A stretch of 64,000 bases of DNA from Pinibacter sp031553495 (lineage in GTDB: Bacteria; Bacteroidota; Bacteroidia; Chitinophagales; Chitinophagaceae), in NCBI GenBank assembly GCA_031553495.1, contig JAVBLN010000014.1:62001-126000 (forward strand). The letters are read 5' to 3'. Below are positions 17,240-24,888 of the stretch, piece by piece. The stretch's first letter is position 1. The number at the start of each line of letters is the position of its first letter. Below the pieces are notes generated by a model, which worked only from the letters and a program-made list of their open reading frames with translations, was not told the DNA's origin and searched no databases. The position numbers and the translations under genes were made by a program.

Positions 17240-17301
17240 AATTACCACCGATGAAGTGATTGCGACGCAACGATGATGCCATGAAAAACCGCCGCCGGTA
17301 T
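17240..17301 (-). repeat. Dispersed repeat arm 6 (minus, variant core)
   Basis: Variant of the arm 4/17 type: TTACCACCGATGAAGTGATT, GCGACGCAACGATGATGCC, ATGAAAAACC, GCCGCCGGTA. Partner of arm 5. Confidence 0.8.
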
Positions 17302-17505
17302 AACAAATATTAACTGCGGTATTCACCAAGACCAAAATGAAATAACGATGACCTTGGCTTATACCAAAGCGGTAAAAACTATTAACCCAAAAAGATTTGA
17401 CCTAACAGTTAAAAGCATTTGGAAAAGTTGTTGGAACAATATTATTAATTATTAATTTTTAATTATTAATTGTATTGTCAGTTCTCATTTATTAATTTTT
17501 ATACA

Positions 17506-19323
17506 ATGGATACAAGCAAGAAAATGTTTTCCGATTTTGCTGATGTCAGCAAAGAAACATGGAAAGCAAAAGCTATTGAAGATTTAAAAGGAGGCGATTT
17601 TGAAAAAAAGCTAGTCTGGAAAACAGATGACGGTTTTTCAATTCAACCCTTTTATACAATTGAAGATATCGAAAGCTCACCTTCATTAAAAAACCAGTAT
17701 AAAGCCCATAATGCAGGCTCAACCTCCTGGATCAGTTATGTGGAAATTGAAACGAGCGATGCTAAACCGGCAAATGAACTGGCTTTGGAAATGAAAAGCT
17801 TTGGAGCTGAAGGCTTTTTATTCCGCTTACAAAGTGCTATACCCGATTTTGAAACGCTACTGAAAGGGATAGATCCCGCTACGGATCATATAGCCTTTTC
17901 AACGCCTCAGCCCTCTGTTTCCTTAGTTGAAGCCTATATAACGTTTCTGAAAAACAAAGGCATAGCGCCGGAAAAAGTAAACGGTTTTTATGAATCGGAT
18001 ATTTTGGAATCGCTTTGTCTGCAAGGCACAGAGCCCAACTTCAATGCACTTGCTGATGTGCTGAAACTTACAAAAGCATATCCTAATTTTAAAGGTCTCT
18101 CCATTCGCTCACACGCATTTGTAAACGCCGGTGCCGCCACCACACAAGAACTGGCTTTTACACTTAGCAAAATAACAGACATTGTAGAAAAGCTTTCTGC
18201 ACAAGGCTTAGAAGCAAAGGAAATCATCAATGAATTCATAGCGCATCTTGCCATAAGCGGTGACTACTTTTTCGAAATAGCAAAATTGAGAGCATTAAGA
18301 ATTTTGCTTAAAAACATTTTAACGCTATATAGCTGCGAAGAAATCAATATACCTGTATTGAGTTCCAATGCTGCATGGTCTAAATCATTTTACGATCCGA
18401 ATGTAAACATGCTTCGTAACACTACAGAAGCTATGTCTGCCGTTTTAGGCGGCTGCGACGCGTTAATGGTAAACCCGCACGACATTACTTTCCGCGAACC
18501 GACTAAATTCAGCAAACGCGTTGCATTAAATATTTCCAACCTGCTAAAAGCGGAATCATATCTTGATAAAGTTGCCGATCCGTCTGCAGGTTCTTATTAT
18601 CTTGAAAACTTAACCGCGAGCGTTTGCGAACAAGCGCTCAACCTGTTTAAACAAACAGAAGAAAAAGGCGGTTTTGTTACTGCATTTAAAAACGGAATTA
18701 TTCAAAACGAAATTGCCGCTGTAAAAAACCTCAAAGAAAAAGAAATCATTTCACGCAAGCGGGTGTATGTAGGCAGCAACAAGTTCCCCGATTTAAAAGA
18801 AAGAACTGCTATGCCACCGGTAGATGGAGCGAAGGCCGCACAGGCATTTCCGCATTTGCAACCGCAACATGCTACAAAAGCTTTCGAAGAGCTGAAGAGC
18901 AGAACAATGGCTCATTTGGAAAAAACAGGATTTGTACCGAAAGTATACCTTGCCTGCTTCGGCGACCTGGCCATGCGTAAAGCAAGAGCAACATTTGCAG
19001 GTGAATTTTTTGGTACCGCCGGTTTTGAAATAATGGATGATAACTTTTTTGAAAGTGCTGAAAAAGCCGCTGAAACCGCAGCAAACAGCGAGGCCAACAT
19101 TATTGTAATGTGCTCTTCCGATGCGGAATATGAAACCGAAGCTTTAAAGTTTGCAGAAAAATTCAAATCAATTAATAAAAATAAGTTGCTTGTATTGGCA
19201 GGTTATCCTGAAACAATTATGGAACAATTGAAAGCCGCGGGAGTTGAAGCGTTTGTTCATTTAAGATCAAATGCGATTACAGAATTAGCGGTATTTCAAC
19301 AAAAACTTGGAATAGGAAGTTAA
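17506..19323 (+). CDS. mutA: Methylmalonyl-CoA mutase small subunit
   Basis: 605 residues from ATG 17506; an in-frame TTG 36 bases earlier is unlikely. It is the non-catalytic partner of MutB. The N-terminal TIM-barrel-like part includes ETWKAKAIEDLKGGDFEKKL and SSNAAWSKSFYDPNVNMLRN. The C-terminal B12-like domain (KVYLACFGDLAMRKARATFA) lacks the cobalamin-binding DxHxxG seen in MutB, which is expected for the small subunit. mutB starts 73 bases downstream in the same direction, so they form a dicistron ending in a strong terminator. A repeat-rich region lies upstream. Confidence 0.93.
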   Translation: MDTSKKMFSDFADVSKETWKAKAIEDLKGGDFEKKLVWKTDDGFSIQPFYTIEDIESSPSLKNQYKAHNAGSTSWISYVEIETSDAKPANELALEMKSFGAEGFLFRLQSAIPDFETLLKGIDPATDHIAFSTPQPSVSLVEAYITFLKNKGIAPEKVNGFYESDILESLCLQGTEPNFNALADVLKLTKAYPNFKGLSIRSHAFVNAGAATTQELAFTLSKITDIVEKLSAQGLEAKEIINEFIAHLAISGDYFFEIAKLRALRILLKNILTLYSCEEINIPVLSSNAAWSKSFYDPNVNMLRNTTEAMSAVLGGCDALMVNPHDITFREPTKFSKRVALNISNLLKAESYLDKVADPSAGSYYLENLTASVCEQALNLFKQTEEKGGFVTAFKNGIIQNEIAAVKNLKEKEIISRKRVYVGSNKFPDLKERTAMPPVDGAKAAQAFPHLQPQHATKAFEELKSRTMAHLEKTGFVPKVYLACFGDLAMRKARATFAGEFFGTAGFEIMDDNFFESAEKAAETAANSEANIIVMCSSDAEYETEALKFAEKFKSINKNKLLVLAGYPETIMEQLKAAGVEAFVHLRSNAITELAVFQQKLGIGS

Positions 19324-19396
19324 TACAAAAGCAATGGCCGGCCTGTAACAGGCGGCTTTGAATGTTGAATTTTCATTTTGAATTAAAACATTAATT

Positions 19397-21535
19397 ATGA
19401 AACCGGATTTTTCAAAGATCAATATAAAAGAGCAACTTGATAAGCTTGGTAAAAGCAAACCCAATGTGGTTGAGAACAATTGGGAAACCGCTGAAGGCAT
19501 CGATGTGAAACCACTCTTTATAGAAGCAGACAATGCCACCGCAGAACACCTGAAATATGCCGCAGGCATACCGCCATACCTGCGTGGGCCCTACTCCACC
19601 ATGTATGTAATGCAGCCCTGGACAATTCGCCAGTATGCCGGATTTTCTACAGCTACAGAATCCAACGCGTTTTACAGAAGAAACCTTGCAGCAGGACAAA
19701 AAGGCTTGTCTGTTGCCTTTGACCTCGCCACCCACCGCGGCTATGACTCCGACCATCCAAGAGTAGTTGGAGATGTGGGAAAAGCCGGAGTTGCTATCGA
19801 TTCCGTGCTGGACATGAAAATATTGTTTGACCAGATCCCACTGGATAAAATGTCGGTGTCAATGACTATGAATGGCGCGGTTATTCCCATCATGGCGTTT
19901 TATATAGTAGCTGCGGAAGAGCAAGGTGTGCCGAAAGAAAAACTTAGCGGCACTATTCAAAACGATATCCTTAAGGAATTCATGGTGCGCAATACATATA
20001 TATATCCACCCAAGCCATCCATGAAGATCATTGGCGACATATTCCGCTTTACCAGTAAAAATATGCCGAAGTTCAACTCTATTTCCATCTCTGGTTATCA
20101 CATGCAGGAAGCAGGAGCTACCGCTGATATTGAACTTGCTTATACACTTGCCGACGGGCTGGAATACATACGCACCGGTATTGAAGCAGGATTAACCATT
20201 GATGAATTTGCGCCTCGCCTATCCTTTTTCTGGGCCATTGGTATGAACCATTTTATGGAAATCGCTAAAATGCGCGCCGGCAGATTGCTTTGGGCAAAAC
20301 TGGTAAAACAGTTCAACCCGAAAAATCCAAAATCGATGGCATTGCGCACGCACTCCCAAACATCGGGATGGAGCCTTAGTGAACAAGACCCGTATAACAA
20401 TGTGGCCCGCACTTGTATTGAAGCAATGGCCGCGGCTTGCGGACACACACAATCGCTGCATACCAATGCACTGGATGAAGCCATTGCGTTGCCAACTGAT
20501 TTTTCTGCCCGCATAGCCCGCAACACTCAATTATACCTGCAACATGAAACAAATATTTGCAAAGTGGTAGATCCGTGGGGAGGTTCATATTATGTAGAAT
20601 ACCTCACTGAGCAGCTTGTAAGTAAAGCGTGGCAACTGATACAGGAAGTGGAAGAACTTGGCGGCATGACAAAGGCAATAGAAACCGGCATTCCCAAAAT
20701 GCGCATAGAAGAAGCCGCCGCACGCAAGCAGGCAAGAATTGATTCGGGAAAAGACATCCTGGTAGGCGTAAACAAATTCCAGGTAAATGAGAAAACAGAT
20801 TTTGATGTACTGGAAGTGAACAATGCCGCAGTACGCCTGGAACAGTTAGAACGCCTGAACAAATTGAAAACCGAAAGAAATAATGAACAGGTACAAACAG
20901 CTCTTTCGCTTATTACAGAGTGCGCCAGAACAGGAGAAGGCAACCTGCTGGAACTGGCGATAGACGCGGCAAGAAAACGTGCGACGCTTGGCGAAATATC
21001 TGATGCGATGGAAGCTGTATTCGGACGTCATAAAGCCGTAGTTAGAACCATTTCCGGAGTTTACTCCAAAGAAACCGCAGGCGATAAAGAGTTTACCGAA
21101 GTGCTTGAACTCACTGATAAATTCGCGGCGGAAGTTGGTCGTCGGCCAAGAGTTATGATCGCGAAAATGGGCCAGGACGGCCACGATCGTGGTGCCAAAG
21201 TTATAGCTACATCCTTTGCCGATATGGGCTTTGATGTGGACATGGGCCCTCTGTTTCAAACCCCGGAAGAAGTGGCACGCCAGGCAACAGAAAATGACGT
21301 TGATTTCGTGGGTGCGTCATCGTTAGCAGGCGGACATAAAACATTGATACCGCAACTGGTGGAAGAATTGAAAAAGCTGGGACGTCCTGATATTGTTGTA
21401 TTTGCAGGCGGCGTTATTCCTCAGCAGGATTATGAATACCTTTATGAAAAAGGTGTTTCAGAAGTATTCGGCCCCGGATCAAAGATTCCGCGATGTGCTA
21501 AAACAATGCTCGAAAAATTAGTTGTAACTGAATAA
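19397..21535 (+). CDS. mutB: Methylmalonyl-CoA mutase large catalytic subunit
   Basis: 712 residues, normal length. It converts (R)-methylmalonyl-CoA and succinyl-CoA using adenosylcobalamin. The substrate barrel has the conserved RGPYSTMYVMQPWTIRQYAG and LSVAFDLATHRGYDSDHPRV. The C-terminal cobalamin domain has GQDGHDRGAKVIATSFADMG, whose Asp-x-His-x-x-Gly supplies the cobalt-ligating His, and the later SSLAGGH and FAGGVIP. Works with mutA just upstream, mce and meaB in this window. It is the last gene of its unit. Confidence 0.96.
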   Translation: MKPDFSKINIKEQLDKLGKSKPNVVENNWETAEGIDVKPLFIEADNATAEHLKYAAGIPPYLRGPYSTMYVMQPWTIRQYAGFSTATESNAFYRRNLAAGQKGLSVAFDLATHRGYDSDHPRVVGDVGKAGVAIDSVLDMKILFDQIPLDKMSVSMTMNGAVIPIMAFYIVAAEEQGVPKEKLSGTIQNDILKEFMVRNTYIYPPKPSMKIIGDIFRFTSKNMPKFNSISISGYHMQEAGATADIELAYTLADGLEYIRTGIEAGLTIDEFAPRLSFFWAIGMNHFMEIAKMRAGRLLWAKLVKQFNPKNPKSMALRTHSQTSGWSLSEQDPYNNVARTCIEAMAAACGHTQSLHTNALDEAIALPTDFSARIARNTQLYLQHETNICKVVDPWGGSYYVEYLTEQLVSKAWQLIQEVEELGGMTKAIETGIPKMRIEEAAARKQARIDSGKDILVGVNKFQVNEKTDFDVLEVNNAAVRLEQLERLNKLKTERNNEQVQTALSLITECARTGEGNLLELAIDAARKRATLGEISDAMEAVFGRHKAVVRTISGVYSKETAGDKEFTEVLELTDKFAAEVGRRPRVMIAKMGQDGHDRGAKVIATSFADMGFDVDMGPLFQTPEEVARQATENDVDFVGASSLAGGHKTLIPQLVEELKKLGRPDIVVFAGGVIPQQDYEYLYEKGVSEVFGPGSKIPRCAKTMLEKLVVTE

Positions 21536-21540
21536 AACAA

Positions 21541-21568
21541 AAAAGCCACCTGAAAAGGTGGCTTTTTT
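21541..21568 (+). terminator. Intrinsic terminator after mutB
   Basis: AAAAGCCACCT, loop GAAA, AGGTGGCTTTTTT: a strong GC-containing stem plus T-tract, 6 bases past the mutB stop. Confidence 0.92.
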
Positions 21569-21643
21569 GTTGGCTTAAAAAATTCATCTTAGTATCATAT
21601 GTATCGGATTTCACATCCGGTGTAACGAAAGTTTTATTTTTTA

Positions 21644-21710
21644 TGGTACTAACGATAGTATTTCATGGCATCATCGTTGTGTCACTCACTTGTACGGCAG
21701 TAATACTAGT
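21644..21710 (+). repeat. Dispersed repeat arm 7 (plus, CATGGCATCA outer part)
   Basis: GGTACTAACGATAGTATTTC, ATGGCATCATC and the core GTTGTGTCACTCACTTGTAC. The outer part is TTTCATGGCATCA rather than GCTACTATTAAGCA. Forms a 262-bp inverted pair with arm 8, the clearest complete element in the window. Confidence 0.93.
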
Positions 21711-21840
21711 GAGCGGGTAGATAGTGTGCAGTTGGCGGCAGAGAAATCAGAGGTCAGATGTTATATGGTGAGAGAGGTTAGAATATCAAGCAAACTGAAT
21801 ACTGCATAGTTTAACAATGCTGAAACACCAATACCCGCCC

Positions 21841-21905
21841 AATAGCATTCCTACAGTACAAGTGAGTGACACAACGATGATGCCATGAAATACAAATGCC
21901 AGTAC
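21841..21905 (-). repeat. Dispersed repeat arm 8 (minus)
   Basis: AATAGCATTCCTACAGTACA, AGTGAGTGACACAACGATGA, TGCCATGAAAT and AGTAC, then an A-run. Its reverse complement matches arm 7 over about 70 bases, including the inner GCGGGTA. Confidence 0.93.
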
Positions 21906-22055
21906 AAAAAAAATTACACAAACTTTTATATTGCACAAAATGAAGTAACGTATTCTCGTACAATTTAGCGCACGCCTGTATAGCCAGCTCTCAATGCCAT
22001 TCAAACATTTTGTAACTTAGAATATTGATTCTACCTCTTTTCAAAATCAGCCCAT

Positions 22056-22517
22056 ATGAAAAAAGCTATTGCTGCACTCTTTATTATTTTTAGTTGCTTT
22101 ATAAATGCCGGCAGTGCACAACTGGTAGCGAAAATGGAGCTTAAGCAGCCCATTGAAGGACTTTGTGGCAATCAGGATGTATACGTGCCTTTACCAATGT
22201 ATAAAAATCAAAAATCTGCTGTATGCCCGGTTTCCAAAGGAGAAATTACCAAAAGGCTGAATGCTGAAGTGAGCTGGCTGAAGGATAGCGCGAACTATAA
22301 CGACAAAGGCATGGTGCGACTGATTATTAATTGCAAAGGCGAAATGTTGCAATGTACTATGGACAACATTACCAGGAACGCGGATCTGGATGATCAGATA
22401 GTGGCTGTGTTTAACTCGTTGGGTAAATGGAAGCCTGGTACTATTAATGGCAAAACTGTTAACACTGCAAAGCTCTGGAGTTTTAAGATTGTGAATGGAA
22501 AAATTGAGATTGATTAA
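22056..22517 (+). CDS. Small secreted protein with a TonB C-terminal-like domain
   Basis: 153 residues. Signal peptide MKKAIAALFIIFSCFINAGS with cleavage near SAQ. Residues about 75-150 (GMVRLIINCKGEMLQCTMDN, then DDQIVAVFNSLGKWKPGTIN and KLWSFKIVNGKI) follow the beta-alpha-beta layout of the TonB C-terminal domain, but there is no transmembrane anchor or Pro-rich spacer. Two cysteine pairs (about 37 and 59; 89 and 95) suit a periplasmic protein with disulphides. Function unknown; orphan between a repeat pair and a convergent sigma factor gene. Confidence 0.6.
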   Translation: MKKAIAALFIIFSCFINAGSAQLVAKMELKQPIEGLCGNQDVYVPLPMYKNQKSAVCPVSKGEITKRLNAEVSWLKDSANYNDKGMVRLIINCKGEMLQCTMDNITRNADLDDQIVAVFNSLGKWKPGTINGKTVNTAKLWSFKIVNGKIEID

Positions 22518-22672
22518 CGGATTTATCTTGTGTCTTCATGCCACTACTATGCGGATAGTTTTACTCCTTGCCACATTCTTTAACTTTCATATATCTTACG
22601 AAAAGGCATTTCTGAAGTGCATAAGCATGCTCGAGACACAATAAGATTTTTATACCTTACCTCGTATTTTAT

Positions 22673-23233
22673 CTAATTATTTATCAAATTAGCCCTAAAC
22701 GTTTTTAATGCCTTTGAAATATGTTTTTCAACTGTGCTAACTGAAATACTCAAGCCGTCTGAAATTGCTTTATGAGATAAATTCTTTGTTCTACTTAGTA
22801 TAAACACCTGCATGCATTTTTCTGGCAGGCTATCCAGTGTTTGAATAATTTTCCGGTACAATTCTTTCTCTTCGACCCGTACAGCAAAATCGTTTTTGCA
22901 ATAGGGGCTAAAAAAAATATACTCCTGGTATTTTCTTCTTATAGTAAGCGATCTTATTTCGTTGGAAATCTTAAATCTTAAAGCCTGAAACAAATAAGCT
23001 TTTACAGAAGTAGTAAACTCTATTTCATTGCGTCTTTGGTATAACGAAATGAAAACATCCTGCACAATATCCTCAGCTTTTTGACGACATTGCAGTTTAC
23101 TTTTCGCAAAAACTGTTAATGAATCTTTATAACGATCATATAACATCTCAAAAGCTGTAGCATCATTCTTTTGGCAAAAATGAAATAGCTCAAGATCAGA
23201 ACATAATTCATACGGACTTTTAACTACGGACAT
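22673..23233 (-). CDS. ECF RNA polymerase sigma factor (Bacteroidota sigma-70 family), orphan
   Basis: 186 residues from ATG 23233. Region 2 is near residues 20-90 (DATAFEMLYDRYKDSL, KAEDIVQDVFISLYQRR), and region 4 is near 120-180 (LDSLPEKCMQVFILSRTKNL then SHKAISDGLSISVSTVEKHI), an HTH that binds the -35 region. The LSISVSTVEKHISKAL ending is typical of the SusC/D-linked sigma factors of Bacteroidota. Those normally precede a FecR anti-sigma gene, but none is present on either side. The target genes cannot be told from sequence. Confidence 0.85.
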   Translation of the reverse strand: MSVVKSPYELCSDLELFHFCQKNDATAFEMLYDRYKDSLTVFAKSKLQCRQKAEDIVQDVFISLYQRRNEIEFTTSVKAYLFQALRFKISNEIRSLTIRRKYQEYIFFSPYCKNDFAVRVEEKELYRKIIQTLDSLPEKCMQVFILSRTKNLSHKAISDGLSISVSTVEKHISKALKTFRANLINN

Positions 23234-23355
23234 ATACAATCAATTAGAAACGCAAGTTTAAGAATTTTTAACAAATAATTCTGTTCACAAACGTCATTTT
23301 TTAAAATCACATAATCGGTTGCATTGCAATATACTATTTTTTTTATATACATTTC

Positions 23356-24309
23356 CTACAAATCATTAGGCTTTTTTTGCAAACTTTTATTGATTGGCAA
23401 CAAATGAGCCAGAAAATAAAGGCAGATACCCAACAGCATACAGCCCAAACCTATTAACTGCGCCTGGGTTATTTTAAAACCTAACAGATTTATCTTATGA
23501 TTAACTCGCATAAATTCTGTCGTAAACCGCTCTGCACCATTTGCAAATAAATACAGAGCGCTTATTCTGCCCACCATAATTACCCGTTTTCGCAACAGCC
23601 AAAGCCCAATAAAAATACCTGTACAAATGACAAATTCATATAACGGTGTAGGATAAACGCCCGATTGCAACTGATAGCAATAATTTTCCCAATCGCAACC
23701 CGGAATAAAGACGCCCTGGTTTAAAATATTATGCGGATACTTGTAAGCCCACAACCAGTCGGGCATCCAGCTCACCGGTGTAGCATAAGGGTTTACAATT
23801 CCCCAGTCGCCATCGCCCGAAAAGTGACAACCCAGTCGCCCTACCGCATATGCTATCATCAAAGCCGGCGCTATGGCATCCGCAATCACCATTCGGGGAA
23901 TATCAAGTTTGTAATAATAATACCAAAGCACAATTGTACACAATATCAGCGAACCATAAAAGGTCATTCCCGAAGATGAAACAATTGTACCAACAGGATC
24001 CACTACAAACCTGTTCCATTCTTCAAAACACGCAAAAAGTTTAGCACCAATCACACCGAAAATCGCCGCTATTAGTGTTACATCCCCCAGCCTGTCACTG
24101 GGATAAATACAAATAATTTCGCCTTGGCTTTTTTTCTCAGTATACGTAAGCAATCCCAGCTTTTCTTTTCGCTGTAATTCTTTATAAAAAAAAATCATGG
24201 CCGGTATAAACGACAATGCAACAAAAAATCCAAACGTGGGAATACTTTTTAGTATAGGCAAGTGAATATTGAAAAGATCCTTACATGCATAATACAGGTT
24301 GGGGTACAT
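23356..24309 (-). CDS. lgt: Prolipoprotein diacylglyceryl transferase family protein, short paralogue
   Basis: 317 residues, several hydrophobic helices. It transfers diacylglycerol to the lipobox Cys of lipoproteins at the inner membrane. The Lgt signature is present as GRLGCHFSGDGDWG near residue 161, and the usual HGG loop is FYGSLI. It starts MYPNLYYACKDLF like the second copy at 27414-28580 and aligns throughout, but lacks a 71-residue segment present there. A GH92 gene lies between the two. One copy is probably the housekeeping enzyme; which one cannot be settled from sequence. Confidence 0.82.
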   Translation of the reverse strand: MYPNLYYACKDLFNIHLPILKSIPTFGFFVALSFIPAMIFFYKELQRKEKLGLLTYTEKKSQGEIICIYPSDRLGDVTLIAAIFGVIGAKLFACFEEWNRFVVDPVGTIVSSSGMTFYGSLILCTIVLWYYYYKLDIPRMVIADAIAPALMIAYAVGRLGCHFSGDGDWGIVNPYATPVSWMPDWLWAYKYPHNILNQGVFIPGCDWENYCYQLQSGVYPTPLYEFVICTGIFIGLWLLRKRVIMVGRISALYLFANGAERFTTEFMRVNHKINLLGFKITQAQLIGLGCMLLGICLYFLAHLLPINKSLQKKPNDL

Positions 24310-24370
24310 AATAATCGAATAATTGAATTATTGAATCATTAATAGGGGTATTTACAAACGCATTTCAAAT

Positions 24371-24388
24371 TTATACTTTATGCAGTAT
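24371..24388. other. TATACT...AGTATA hairpin at the outer edge of arm 9
   Basis: TATACTTTATGCAGTATA forms a 6-bp stem, outside the T-run of arm 9. A closely related TATACTGCGTTTAGTATA lies inside arm 12 (32997-33014) and TATACTGCCCGGGCATAT outside arm 13, so this small hairpin is part of the repeat family. Confidence 0.55.
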
Positions 24389-24409
24389 AAATTCGTTATT
24401 TTTTTGTTG

Positions 24410-24471
24410 ACCGGCTGTAGTGCTACTATTAAGCATCGTTGTGTCACTCACTTGTGCGGTAGGAACTTTAG
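24410..24471 (+). repeat. Dispersed repeat arm 9 (plus)
   Basis: ACCGGCTGTAGTGCTACTAT, TAAGCATC, core GTTGTGTCACTCACTTGT then GCGGTAGGAACTTTAGT. With the inverted arm 10 it encloses the whole GH92 gene. Confidence 0.92.
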
Positions 24472-24477
24472 TGGGCA

Positions 24478-24586
24478 GCCTCATCCCCAGCCCTTCTCCA
24501 AAGGAAAAGGGAGTCCCGCACACAAAGCGGATATTCGTAATCTCAACAATTTTTTTAACTTTCAACTATACAGCATTCTCAATTTA
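24478..24586 (+). repeat. Inner module B (GCCTCATCC...), copy 1
   Basis: GCCTCATCCCCAGCCCTTCT then GTCCCGCACACAAAGCGGAT and CAACTATACAGCATTCTCA. A near-identical 110-base copy is at 53429-53539, also following a plus-oriented arm. Confidence 0.88.
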
Positions 24587-24590
24587 TTTT

Positions 24591-24771
24591 AACCACAAGG
24601 TTCACCAGGAAAGCACAAGGCACACAAGGCTACTTGTAATTCAATCATCCCTTGTGTGCCTGGTGCTTCCTATTGTGCTCCTAGTGGTTAAACAATGGTG
24701 CTGTTCGACATGTTAGTGCCTGGTGCGGGATAAACAACTAAAAGAAATGTCTACTTTTTTCAGGACGTGAC
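24591..24771 (+). repeat. Inner module C (AACCACAAGG...), copy 1
   Basis: About 180 bases. The left half (AACCACAAGGTTCACCAGGA, GCACAAGGCACACAAGG) is an imperfect inverted repeat of CCTTGTGTGCCTGGTGCTTC and CTAGTGGTT, so it folds into a long hairpin. A conserved tail follows: ACAATGGTGCTGTTCGACAT, GTTAG, TTTTTTCAGGACGTGAC. A second copy is at 45407-45587. Confidence 0.9.
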
Positions 24772-24839
24772 ACAGAAATCAACTCTTTGCATCTTTGCGT
24801 GAAATTGAATGATTGAATCATTGAATTAATAAGCAATTC

Positions 24840-24888
24840 CCTCACAACGAATTTTCAAATTTTCAAATTAGCACATTTTTCACATTTC
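24840..24888. repeat. TTTTCAAATT/CACATT low-complexity module
   Basis: TCACAACGAATTTTCAAATT then TTCAAATTAGCACATTTTTC, ending at the GH92 stop codon. Matches 7180-7223 closely. Confidence 0.72.

Larger units (their letters stand above)
16851..17505. other. Intergenic region with hairpins and an inverted repeat pair
   Basis: 655 bases, no gene. It holds a hairpin at 16957-16988, repeat arms 5 and 6, a perfect 16-bp hairpin at 17167-17201 between them, and an ATTAATTATTAATTTT low-complexity stretch just before mutA. The mutA promoter must lie in or after the repeats. Confidence 0.6.
21569..22055. other. Intergenic region with a compact inverted repeat pair
   Basis: About 490 bases, no gene. 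It has a small CGGAT/ATCCG hairpin near 21604-21620, then repeat arms 7 and 8 enclosing 130 bases that include a degenerate module D. Confidence 0.6.
24310..24888. other. Intergenic repeat mosaic (core, module B, module C)
   Basis: 579 bases without a gene. Repeat arm 9 is followed by module B (24478-24586), module C (24591-24771) and the TTTTCAAATT module up to the GH92 stop. See those entries. Confidence 0.65.
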
